The position numbers and the translations under genes are program-made. From CAZFER01 sp964517495 (GTDB taxonomy: Bacteria > Hinthialibacterota > Hinthialibacteria > Hinthialibacterales > Hinthialibacteraceae): 47,453 nucleotides of DNA. The stretch spans positions 1 to 47,453 of the forward strand of contig CAZFER010000051.1 of the NCBI GenBank assembly GCA_964517495.1, given 5' to 3'. Below, piece after piece: positions 34,310 through 42,800 of the stretch (position 1 is its first letter; every line of letters begins with the position of its first letter). The notes under the pieces were generated by a model. That model saw nothing but the letters and a program-made list of their open reading frames with translations. It did not search any database and was not told the origin of the DNA.

Positions 34310-34619
34310 AGAGCACTTCTCCTTCGCACAAGACCGTATTGATAAAGGCTCCCGGCACGGATTCCCACCGCTTCACGTCTTCGTGGGTGTAGAAAAGGAT
34401 GTCCTTGGGCGTCTTCAGGTCAGCCAAGCGCAATCGCACATCCAAACCTCTCCTGCAACGCGGCAGGTGCTTCTCACGGTCTGAAATTACCAGCAAATCG
34501 ATGTCACTTCGCGCATCGGCATCATCTCGTGCCCTCGAGCCAAAAAGAATAATCTTGTCCGGCTGATAAAACCGAACCAACCGATCGCGTATCCGTTCAA
34601 TCTCTTCATCGACGCTCAT
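34299..34619 (-). CDS. MNT-type nucleotidyltransferase (MntA-like antitoxin)
   Basis: This 106-residue protein has the minimal nucleotidyltransferase motif GSRARDDADARSDIDLL (near residues 27-43), with GS, ten residues, then DxD. MNT proteins of MNT/HEPN modules neutralise the HEPN RNase by adding AMP to it, or act as toxins' partners. The SD GGAGGTG is strong. One 60-base line inside it (34321-34380) is 57% G+C (34 bases counted), against 25% in 34141-34200 just outside, so the gene looks acquired. Its HEPN partner follows in the expected overlapping order but is only a remnant. Confidence 0.88.
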   Translation of the reverse strand: MSVDEEIERIRDRLVRFYQPDKIILFGSRARDDADARSDIDLLVISDREKHLPRCRRGLDVRLRLADLKTPKDILFYTHEDVKRWESVPGAFINTVLCEGEVLYER

Positions 34620-34676
34620 ACATTCACCTCCACAATGCCCATCATGTCATTGGCGAAGATATGCACCCATTATACT

Positions 34677-35642
34677 TCATAAAAATTTCAGGAGTACTTT
34701 CTTGGCTCCGGGGGTTAATGCCCGATTCCATGCCTCTTCTGCCTGCTCGATAGGATAAATGGCCTCAATCAGACGATCGATGGGAAGCACATGCCGGGCT
34801 AACAAGTCAATCGCTGGTTGCATGCGGCCACACCGTGAACCCACAACCGTGATTTCATCGATTACCAACGGTGTTAAATCCAAGGCTTCGGCCTGGGCCA
34901 TCGTACTTTTCAGTACAATGATACCACGGGAACACACCAATCGCATGGCCAAATTCAATCCGGATGAATGCCCGGTGGCATCCACAACAATATCCCATTG
35001 TTTATCATATTGAGAGTCCAGCTGATCTTCTGTCTTAACCTTAACGCGATCTTGCACAATTTCCAGTTTTTGTTGATGATGACCCACTAATAATATTTCA
35101 CCTTCGTGGCGGTGAGCAAAAAGCATTGTGATAATCAACCCTAATTTTCCATCTCCAATCACACATACAGATTGTTGAGGTTGAATGTGAATTTGCTCAA
35201 AAATCTCCAAAGCAGCCGCTAACGGTTCAGTAAAAACAGCCTCTTCATCAGGAACTGTGTCTGGAACTTTTAATATATTCTGATGCGGTAAGGTAAACCA
35301 TTCTGCCATACATCCGCCACGTTTTAAAATGCCAAGAACCGAACGATAAGGACAATGTCTTTGCAATCCTTTTTTGCACATTTCACATTGTTCACATCCT
35401 GCATTAATTTCCCCCACCACTCGCATTCCCACTGATCCGATTGGGCTTTGTTCACCCAATTCACCCACAAATTCATGCCCCAATGTCCCCTGATAACCCA
35501 TGTATCCTTTTGTGAGTTCAAGATCGGTTCGGCAAATACCAGCCATGCGCGTTTTGATCAAGGTTTCCCCTTCAGAAGGAATGGGGATTTTGGTGGAGGA
35601 CTCCAAACAAAATCCAGATGTCGTATATCTTACAGCTTTCAT
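34677..35642 (-). CDS. Zinc-containing medium-chain alcohol/polyol dehydrogenase
   Basis: This 321-residue protein is in the medium-chain dehydrogenase/reductase superfamily. The catalytic zinc motif is GICRTDLELTKGYMGYQGTLGHEFVGE (residues ~35-60, Cys plus GHE), and the structural zinc site is GCEQCEMCKKGLQRHC (near 81). The nucleotide site is VCVIGDGKLGLIITMLF (near 160), followed by DVVVDATGHSSGL. It resembles threonine and sorbitol dehydrogenases but the true alcohol is unknown. AGAGG precedes the ATG. It sits 57 bp before the MNT gene, on the same strand, but its composition does not suggest shared origin. Confidence 0.9.
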   Translation of the reverse strand: MKAVRYTTSGFCLESSTKIPIPSEGETLIKTRMAGICRTDLELTKGYMGYQGTLGHEFVGELGEQSPIGSVGMRVVGEINAGCEQCEMCKKGLQRHCPYRSVLGILKRGGCMAEWFTLPHQNILKVPDTVPDEEAVFTEPLAAALEIFEQIHIQPQQSVCVIGDGKLGLIITMLFAHRHEGEILLVGHHQQKLEIVQDRVKVKTEDQLDSQYDKQWDIVVDATGHSSGLNLAMRLVCSRGIIVLKSTMAQAEALDLTPLVIDEITVVGSRCGRMQPAIDLLARHVLPIDRLIEAIYPIEQAEEAWNRALTPGAKKVLLKFL

Positions 35643-35739
35643 ATTGCCCTCTTCTCATCTATAATGTTTTATCAGACTGCCCATTTATTTTGTTTTCAAT
35701 TATACTCTAGATAAAGTAATAATATGATGGTGTTATAAA

Positions 35740-36075
35740 ATGCAAGTTTATCGCACAGATCGAGGTTCAGTAACTGTATTTTCATTCGATGAAGATGAAC
35801 ATTTAAATGATCCCGCTCCCCTTCAACAAGCCATGCAACGCGTATTGGATGAGGGACGCACCAATATATTGTTTGATCTTCAAAATGTCACATACATCAG
35901 CAGCGGGGTTTTGGGGTTTTTCATTACCACATTTCGCCAAATGGAGAAAAATGATGGGAATCTCAAAATCCTGAATGTTCAACCTTGTATATCCAACGTT
36001 TTTCACATTACTCGCATGGATCGAGTCATGGAAATGTATAACGATATGCAAACAGCCTTAAAATCATTTGAATAA
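35740..36075 (+). CDS. STAS-domain anti-sigma-factor antagonist
   Basis: This 111-residue protein is a single STAS domain of the SpoIIAA/RsbV type. The phosphorylated serine lies in VTYISSGVLGFFI (Ser54/Ser55), where family members usually read DSSG; the Asp is Ile here. The end, LKILNVQPCISNVFHITRMDRVMEMYND, is the usual C-terminal helix. Partner-switching systems use this protein with an anti-sigma kinase and a phosphatase; neither is seen in this window. It lies convergent to the RpoD-type gene and shares the terminator region between them. Confidence 0.93.
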   Translation: MQVYRTDRGSVTVFSFDEDEHLNDPAPLQQAMQRVLDEGRTNILFDLQNVTYISSGVLGFFITTFRQMEKNDGNLKILNVQPCISNVFHITRMDRVMEMYNDMQTALKSFE

Positions 36076-36078
36076 AAA

Positions 36079-36104
36079 ACGGGACGGTTTTGCAACCGTC
36101 CCGT
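36079..36104 (-). terminator. Strong intrinsic terminator of the sigma factor gene
   Basis: A perfect 11-bp inverted repeat (acgggacggtt and aaccgtcccgt) with a 4-base loop lies between two convergent genes. On the minus strand it is followed by TTTTTTATT, a good U tract, so it ends the sigma factor transcript. On the plus strand no T run follows, so it is a weaker terminator for the STAS gene. Confidence 0.85.
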
Positions 36105-36129
36105 ATATAATCCATTGATTACGTTTAAC

Positions 36130-37590
36130 TTAGTTAAGAAAATCCTTCACTTCGCGTACACGAAGCGGATGCCGTAATTTTCGTATGGCACGCTGTTCAA
36201 TTTGGCGAACCCGTTCACGGGTAATGCCAAATCGCTTACCAATATCGCCCAGTTTCCATACTTTGCCGTCACTTAAACCATAGCGAAGACGCAATATGGT
36301 TTCTTCACGTTCGGTTAATTGTCCGAGAATATCCTCGATCCGCTGGTCCAATACTCGTTTTGAGAGTTTGGATTCGGGAGAAACAATCCGAACGTCCTTG
36401 ATCAACTCACCAATCGTGGTTTCACGATCCTCACGTATGGGTGTTTCAAGCGATAAAGGATCCTGCTGCCATCCAAGTAAATCGGCTACGCGATTTTCTT
36501 CAATTCCCAGGTGATTAGCCAATTCGTTCAGTGACGGTTCACGTCCCAAGTTTTGGGTTAATTCAATATTGGCCCTATCAACCTGTGCAATTTGATCCGT
36601 CACACCAGTCGGGAGGCGGATCGTACGCCGCTGTTGTTTCACCGCGCGTGAAATGCTCTGGCGTATCCACCAGACTGCATAGGTACTGAACTTGGTGCCA
36701 CGGCCAGAATCAAATTTATCGACTGCTCGGGTTAAACCCAGGTTTCCTTCTTGAATCAAATCAAGCATGGGAATCCCACAATGTTTATATCGTTTCGCCA
36801 CGGAGACGACCAGACGAAGGTTCCCGCGAATCATCTGTTGGCGCGCATCACGGATTTGATTCAATCCATCACGTACTATATGCCAACATTCTTTTATCCG
36901 GCTTGGCGGATCACCCCAGTGTTTCGCCACTTCCTTGCGCTCATGCTTAGGCAAGCTACGCAATTGGCGGTAGGATTCCCTCAAAGATTTGGATATCTTC
37001 CACATGGCATTAATATCCAGATCCATCTCGTAAAGAATATCCGACCACTTTTTGTATCGATTCGTCAGTTGCCGTTCAGAAAGTTCGTCGTTCTCTTCTT
37101 CACGAAATCCGCGCTTAATCGCCTGAAGCTGACGTTTCATTATCTTAACCGCTTCCGCCAATTCTGTCTTACGGCGTGTCCGTCCAGAATCAGGATTACG
37201 AAACGTGGTGTGAGGTGAACGTTCGCCAGTCTTTAGATCTGCGATGATGTTTTCCAATTCGTTAATGGCTATACGAGAACGAGCCAAACCTTCACACATT
37301 CGATATCGGCCTTCATCAATGCGTTTATATATTTCCCCTTCCTCTTCACGGCTTAGAAGGGGGTAATGGCTAATTTCCCGTAAATAATCCTTTACCGGAT
37401 TAAAGAAATACCGTGGCTCCGAAGCAGTCCGTTTTGAGCGTTTACTTCGTTTTGGCCGTTTACCAAGCTCAACGCTTATAGCTTCGATATCATCTTCCGT
37501 TTCTTCGACCGGCTCTTCAATTGGATCTTCCGGCAGCAAATCAATAGTATCTCTGTCTTCCGGTAGATTATCAATCTGAGGCGTATACAT
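36130..37590 (-). CDS. rpoD: RNA polymerase sigma factor, RpoD/SigA family
   Basis: This 486-residue protein is a sigma-70. Region 1.2 is DYLREISHYPLLSREEEGEIYKRI, followed by a non-conserved stretch of about 190 residues rich in charge. Region 2 has LRLVVSVAKRYKHCGIPMLDLIQEGNLGL and KFSTYAVWWIRQSISRAVKQQRRTIRLP. Region 4 has LRYGLSDGKVWKLGDIGKRFGITRERVRQIEQRAIRKLRHP. An acidic N-terminal tail is present but no clear region 1.1. TYAVWW replaces the usual TYATWW, and ARTIR is RRTIR, so it may be a group 2 (alternative) factor. ATG at 37590 follows GGAAGTGAGG; an ATG 105 bases upstream lacks a site. Confidence 0.93.
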   Translation of the reverse strand: MYTPQIDNLPEDRDTIDLLPEDPIEEPVEETEDDIEAISVELGKRPKRSKRSKRTASEPRYFFNPVKDYLREISHYPLLSREEEGEIYKRIDEGRYRMCEGLARSRIAINELENIIADLKTGERSPHTTFRNPDSGRTRRKTELAEAVKIMKRQLQAIKRGFREEENDELSERQLTNRYKKWSDILYEMDLDINAMWKISKSLRESYRQLRSLPKHERKEVAKHWGDPPSRIKECWHIVRDGLNQIRDARQQMIRGNLRLVVSVAKRYKHCGIPMLDLIQEGNLGLTRAVDKFDSGRGTKFSTYAVWWIRQSISRAVKQQRRTIRLPTGVTDQIAQVDRANIELTQNLGREPSLNELANHLGIEENRVADLLGWQQDPLSLETPIREDRETTIGELIKDVRIVSPESKLSKRVLDQRIEDILGQLTEREETILRLRYGLSDGKVWKLGDIGKRFGITRERVRQIEQRAIRKLRHPLRVREVKDFLN

Positions 37591-37775
37591 GATTGTTACC
37601 TCACTTCCTTTTCTCTCATCCCTTTGTAAGCTATAGGGAAAAAATCCTCTGTCTCTTAATTTAAAGCAAGTGTCATACCAGCCTATTAAACTCATTGAAT
37701 ATTAGTGCTAAAGTCAACTTTCTCTATTACAACACCACGCTAATCCTCTCCTCTTCTCCTTTAATTGTGCCATTT

Positions 37776-37803
37776 TGGAACAACAAACCGTTCCATTGTT
37801 CCA
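37776..37803. promoter_or_regulatory. Inverted repeat in the rpoD-type gene leader
   Basis: The 8-bp halves tggaacaa and ttgttcca are perfect complements, separated by 12 bases that contain a third half-site, gttcca (37790-37795). It lies about 186 bp upstream of the chosen start, inside the predicted untranslated leader. It could be an operator or an RNA hairpin; either is a guess. Confidence 0.4.
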
Positions 37804-37942
37804 TCTTTGTTCGATTTGATTCTTAATTTGATTCTATTTCGCAAAACGGATTTATGAGGTTAGAGTAACAAGGTGTATCTGAGAACGTAACTCAGTGTAA
37901 TCGATTGGGTTACAATTTGAAAATGAAACGCCTTTCACCTCT

Positions 37943-37972
37943 ATTATAGTGCAAAATGTACACAAATCCCAA
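37943..37972 (-). promoter_or_regulatory. Candidate sigma-70 promoter of the sigma factor gene
   Basis: On the minus strand TTGGGA and TATAAT are 18 bp apart. If used, the leader would be about 345 bases, long for a constitutive gene. The -10 box is perfect and the -35 is 4 of 6. Confidence 0.4.
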
Positions 37973-38033
37973 AATAAACAAAAACCATCTCAAAATTCAT
38001 TACGGATTTGCAATATAGGGATGACAACCCATT

Positions 38034-38062
38034 CAGGGAGGGCGACGCTCCCGCGGAGCCGG
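38034..38062. repeat. REGDAPAEP-type interspersed repeat element
   Basis: The short stretch cagggagggcgacgctccc with the following gcggagccgg would encode REGDAPAEP in one frame. I recall frames of this type scattered in Planctomycetota and related genomes. It can pair gggag with ctccc. Copy number outside this window is not known. Confidence 0.45.
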
Positions 38063-38156
38063 TTACACATACAATGGCTCATCTGGAGAACTTCTCATTA
38101 AACAAGTCCGGGTGTTCCCCAAAAGTCATTGGGGTTACGTTCAACCCCCTCTGTAT

Positions 38157-38176
38157 CTCCCCCAGGCTTGGGGGAG
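38157..38176. repeat. Palindrome
   Basis: ctccccca and tgggggag form a perfect 8-bp stem with a 4-base loop. It sits 59 bp before the second dispersed element and has no T run, so it is not a good terminator. Confidence 0.5.
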
Positions 38177-38234
38177 AAGTGAATAGCCTATAACTATTTG
38201 TGAAAACAAAGCTCAGGTTAATTGCCAAACAGGC

Positions 38235-38283
38235 GAAGCACCCATTCCCCTTCCAAGCCTGGGAGGGGCTAGGGGAGGGTTGA
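38235..38283. repeat. Palindromic GC-rich dispersed repeat, copy 2
   Basis: Starts gaagcacccattcccctt and ends gctaggggagggttga. It matches 5258-5305 apart from a few bases and a small gap. Confidence 0.7.
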
Positions 38284-38365
38284 AGGATTAGTATATAATC
38301 TCAATAAAACCGGATACATCTAATACAACAAAACTATCTATCTACCTAAAAAAAATTAACTTACG

Positions 38366-39808
38366 TTATTCTAATTCGGTTTCTCCCATTAAATAAAGGT
38401 CAACATTTTTTGCCGCCTGGCGGCCATCCATAATAGCCCAAACCACCAATGAGGCTCCGCGGCTGCTGTCACCGGCGGAAAAAACTCCTGGGACGCTGGT
38501 CATAAAATTATCATCAATCTTCACATTCCCGCGTTCCGTATATTCCAAACCAAAATCGTTCAGCAATCCATCATGTACCGGACCCACAAACCCCATCGCC
38601 AATAAGACCAATTCCGTGTCAATCTCAAATTCGGAACCAGGGATTTCATTCATAGGGCGCCGACCATCCGGACCGGGTTCCCCAAATTCAACCCTGACTC
38701 CGTGTAACTTTTTGACACAACCGTTCTCATCTCCCGAAAAACGCTTGGTGCATATCGACCAATCTCTCTCCCCACCTTCTTCATGTGAAGATGAGGTTCT
38801 TAAAATAAAAGGCCAATACGGCCAAGGCATGGTTTCTGTTCGAGCCGCTGGAGGTTTAGGTAAAATCTCATATTGATACACATGTTTCGCACCATGGCGA
38901 TGTGATGTCCCCAAACAGTCCGCCCCCGTATCACCACCGCCAAGAATCACAACCCTCTTGTCGGTAGCGGTGATGGCCTGCTCAGGAGGAATCTCTTCAC
39001 CAGCCACTCGCCGGTTTTGCTGTTCCAGGAAATCCATAGCAAAATGAATCCCTTTGAGATCACGCCCTTCAATAGGCAGGTCTCGAGGCTTCATGGCTCC
39101 AAGACCCAGTACAACAGCATCAAATTCCTGCTTTAACTGATCAGCGGTAATATCCACACCAACATTTACGCCGGTTTTGACCATCAAACCTTCTTCAATC
39201 ATCTGATTTAATCGGCGGTCAATCAAATGTTTTTCCATTTTAAAGTCAGGAATTCCATATCGTAGCAAGCCACCGATTCGGTCACTCTTTTCAAACAGAG
39301 TCACTGTATGGCCAGCCCGGCATAATTGCTGTGCGGCTGCCATACCAGCAGGTCCAGATCCAATAACCGCCACCTTCTTCCCCGTTTTTACTTTAGGGGG
39401 CTGCGGCTTAACCCAACCTTGTTGAAATGCCACATCAATGATGCTGCGCTCAATTTCCTTAATGGTTACTGCGTCGTTGTTAATGGAGAGCACACATGCG
39501 GTCTCACAAGGCGCCGGGCATACCCGGCCAGTAAACTCAGGAAAGTTATTGGTTTTATGAAGGCGGTCAATCGCCTCTTTCCATCGGTTTTGATAAACCA
39601 AATCGTTCCAATCTGGAATGATGTTACCCAAAGGGCAACCCCAATGGCATGTTGGAACTCCGCAATCCATACACCGGGCGCCCTGTTGCCGTAATATCTC
39701 TTCCGGGAGATGGGAATGGAACTCTTTATAACTTTTTATACGCTCCTCGACCGGTGAATCGACCGGCAATTCGCGTTTATATTCCATAAATCCAGTTGTT
39801 TTACCCAT
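38366..39808 (-). CDS. gltD: Glutamate synthase small subunit (NADPH-type)
   Basis: This 480-residue flavoprotein passes electrons from NAD(P)H to the large subunit. The N-terminal domain has the [4Fe-4S] cysteines in ARCMDCGVPTCHWGCPLGN (near 41-60) and FTGRVCPAPCETAC (near 91). The FAD site is VAVIGSGPAGMAAAQQL (near 147) and the second dinucleotide site is RVVILGGGDTGADCLGTS (near 286). VPGVFSAGDSSRGASLVVWAI near the end completes the FAD fold. Its ATG overlaps the end of gltB by 8 bp, so it is made with the large subunit. Length fits the family. Confidence 0.97.
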   Translation of the reverse strand: MGKTTGFMEYKRELPVDSPVEERIKSYKEFHSHLPEEILRQQGARCMDCGVPTCHWGCPLGNIIPDWNDLVYQNRWKEAIDRLHKTNNFPEFTGRVCPAPCETACVLSINNDAVTIKEIERSIIDVAFQQGWVKPQPPKVKTGKKVAVIGSGPAGMAAAQQLCRAGHTVTLFEKSDRIGGLLRYGIPDFKMEKHLIDRRLNQMIEEGLMVKTGVNVGVDITADQLKQEFDAVVLGLGAMKPRDLPIEGRDLKGIHFAMDFLEQQNRRVAGEEIPPEQAITATDKRVVILGGGDTGADCLGTSHRHGAKHVYQYEILPKPPAARTETMPWPYWPFILRTSSSHEEGGERDWSICTKRFSGDENGCVKKLHGVRVEFGEPGPDGRRPMNEIPGSEFEIDTELVLLAMGFVGPVHDGLLNDFGLEYTERGNVKIDDNFMTSVPGVFSAGDSSRGASLVVWAIMDGRQAAKNVDLYLMGETELE

Positions 39809-42800
39809 GACTTACCTCTTCCAATACCATTTCTTCCTTTTCTTTTTCTGCTTTTTCACGCAGATATCGCTTGAATTCTTTAGGCATAACCTTGACGAAT
39901 TTGGGCAGGTAATCTTCCCAATTTTCCAATATCTTTTGAGCGACTGCACTATTCGTGTAGGCAAAGTGTTTTTGAATCATGCCTCTGAGTTCACTAATCG
40001 CATCAGGCTCTTGAACAGACTCAAGATCAACCATACTCAAATTGCAGCGGCCTTCGAACTTACCTTCTTCATCCAATACATACGCTATTCCGCCACTCAT
40101 ACCCGCTGCAAAGTTTCGGCCGGTGGAACCCAGAATAACCGCCCGCCCGCCGGTCATATATTCACATCCGTGATCTCCAACGCCTTCCACGACGGTCCAG
40201 GCACCACTGTTTCGGACACAGAAGCGTTCACCTGCCACACCCCGGAAATAGCATTCTCCACTGGTGGCTCCGTAAAGCACCACGTTTCCGATAAGTATAT
40301 TCTCTTCCGGTACAAAGGTGGCATTCTTGGGTGGATAAATCACCACCCGTCCGCCAGACATGCCTTTGCAGGTGTAATCGTTGGCATCCCCTTCGACGGT
40401 CATTGAAATACCATTCGATAAAAAGGCAGCCAAACTTTGCCCTGCCGAACCGGTGAAGTTTATCTTAATTGTATCTTCGGGCAAACCCTTCATTCTGTAA
40501 CGTTTTACAATCTCATGACTTAAAGTTGTGCCAACGGTGCGGTTGATATTTCGAATCGGCAAATTGATCTCAACAGGTTTTTGATTTTCAATCGCCTCGC
40601 GTGCCAATTCGATTAACTGATTATCCAAGGCTTTATCCAATCCGTGATCTTGTCTCTCCACCCATCGGATTGCATATTTCCTGGATTCCTCAGGCATATG
40701 TAATATTGCTCCAAGATTAAGGGTTTTCGCTTTCCAATGGTCGATATCATCTCGTACTTTAAGTAAATCCATACGGCCAATAAGGTCATCAACTTTTCGC
40801 ACGCCTAATTTGGCCATAATTTCACGCATTTCCTGCGCAACAAATCGGAAATAATTGACAACCTCATCCGCTTTTCCGTGATATTTCTTTCGCAGTTCCT
40901 TATTTTGTGTTGCAATACCAACCGGGCATGTGTTCAAGTGGCATTTTCTCATCATGATACAACCTGACGCAATCAAAGCGGCGGTAGAGACACCAAATTC
41001 ATCGGCGCCCAGGCAAGCCGCGACAATACAATCCCGCCCAGTTTTGATTTGTCCGTCTGTCTGTACACAAATCCGGCCTCGCAGATCATTACGCACCAAC
41101 ACCTGCTGAGTTTCAGATAGGCCAAGTTCCCAAGGCAAACCGGCATGTTTGATGGATGAAAGAGGTGATGCCCCCGTTCCACCACTATCTCCACTAACCA
41201 AAACATGGTCTGATTTTCCTTTCGAAACACCGGCCGCCACTGTTCCCACACCTACTTCAGATACCAATTTCACCGAAACATCAGCTGATGGATTCGAGTT
41301 CTTTAGGTCGTGGATCAACTGAGCCAAGTCCTCAATCGAATAAATATCATGGTGAGGTGGAGGTGAAATCAGAGTCACTCCCGGTGTGGAATAGCGAACT
41401 TTGGCGATCACCTCATCCACCTTATGGCCGGGGAGCTGCCCACCTTCACCTGGCTTGGCGCCCTGAGCCATCTTGATTTGGAGTTGCTTGGCATTGGCCA
41501 AATATTCAATGGTTACGCCAAACCGTCCTGAAGCAATCTGCTTGATCGCACTGTTCTTGCTGTCACCATTGGGCAAGGGGATAAAACGTTCCGGATCCTC
41601 ACCCCCTTCACCGGTATTGCTTTTACCGCCCAAGCGGTTCATGGCGATCGCCAGGGTTTCATGCGCTTCCTTACTGAGAGCACCAAAGGACATTGCCCCC
41701 GTACAAAAACGCCAGGTAATGGCTTCAACCGGCTCCACTTCTTCTATAGGAATAGGTTCCGGTTTCCAATCGAAATCAAGCAATCCACGAATCGTGGTGC
41801 GTTGTTTATTTTCATCATTAATGAGGTGCGCAAACTCCTTGTATACCTCATAACTCTTGATCTTTACCGAATGTTGCAATTTGGCCACCGTTTCCGGATT
41901 GATCATATGATGTTCACCAAAACGCCGCCATTGATAGTTTCCGCTCATCATCAAATCTGAATTGATATCTTTGGTTCGCGGGAAGGCATAACGATGGCGC
42001 ATTTGTGCTTCTTTGGCGATAATATCCAAGCCAATTCCACCAATACGTGAGGTGGTTTTGGTGAAATATTGATCTATTACTTCCTGGCTCAGTCCAATCG
42101 CCTCAAAAATTTGGGCGCCACGATAACTCTGTAGGGTTGAAATCCCCATCTTTGAGAAGACTTTCAGCAAGCCTTTGTTAATCGCATTGATATAGTTTTT
42201 AATCGCCTTTTCTTTAGTGAACTTACCTTCAATGCGATTATCGTCCAACAACTGTTCGATGGTTTCATAAGCGAGATAAGGATTGATGGCGCCTGCACCA
42301 TACCCCACCAACAGCGCGAAGTGCATAACTTCACGCGGTTCGCCGGATTCCAACACCAAACCAACGCGGGTTCGTGTTCCCTCACGAATCAAATGATGAT
42401 GAACCGCTGCATTGGCCAACAAAGCGGGAATGGGAGCATGCTCGACATCAACGCCTCGATCACTGAGGATCAGAATATCAATCCCCTCTTCCACGGCCTT
42501 TGATACGTTTCGGCATAATTCATCCAACGCCGCTTTCATACCATCACCGCCCTCTGCAACCTTATATAAGGTTGAGAGCGTTATGCTCTTTATAGACCCA
42601 TCCAACTGGCGGATTTTTTCCAAATCATCGTCTGTTAAAATGGGTTGTTGCAATTTCAACTGACGACAATGCTCAGGCGTGGCATCAAACAGGTTCTGCT
42701 CGGAGCCGATATAGGTTTCCAACGACATGATCAATTCTTCACGAATCGGATCAATCGGCGGGTTGGTTACCTGAGCGAACAACTGCTTGAAATATTGATA

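Larger units (their letters stand above)
37591..38365. other. 775-bp intergenic region with a candidate leader operator and repeats
   Basis: No gene was supported. It holds the rpoD promoter candidate (37943-37972), the inverted repeat at 37776-37803, an REGDAPAEP-type repeat (38034-38062), a palindrome (38157-38176) and a second copy of the dispersed element (38235-38283). A 61-codon frame at 38008-38193 only reads through these repeats. Confidence 0.6.

Noticed and set aside
38008..38193. 61-codon frame with REGDAPAEP
   Set aside because: It reads through interspersed repeat sequence, with no ribosome site; I list the repeat instead of a gene.
39807..40406. 199-codon plus-strand frame opposite gltB
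   Set aside because: It is antisense to the conserved C-terminal domain of glutamate synthase and has no recognisable domain or ribosome site.
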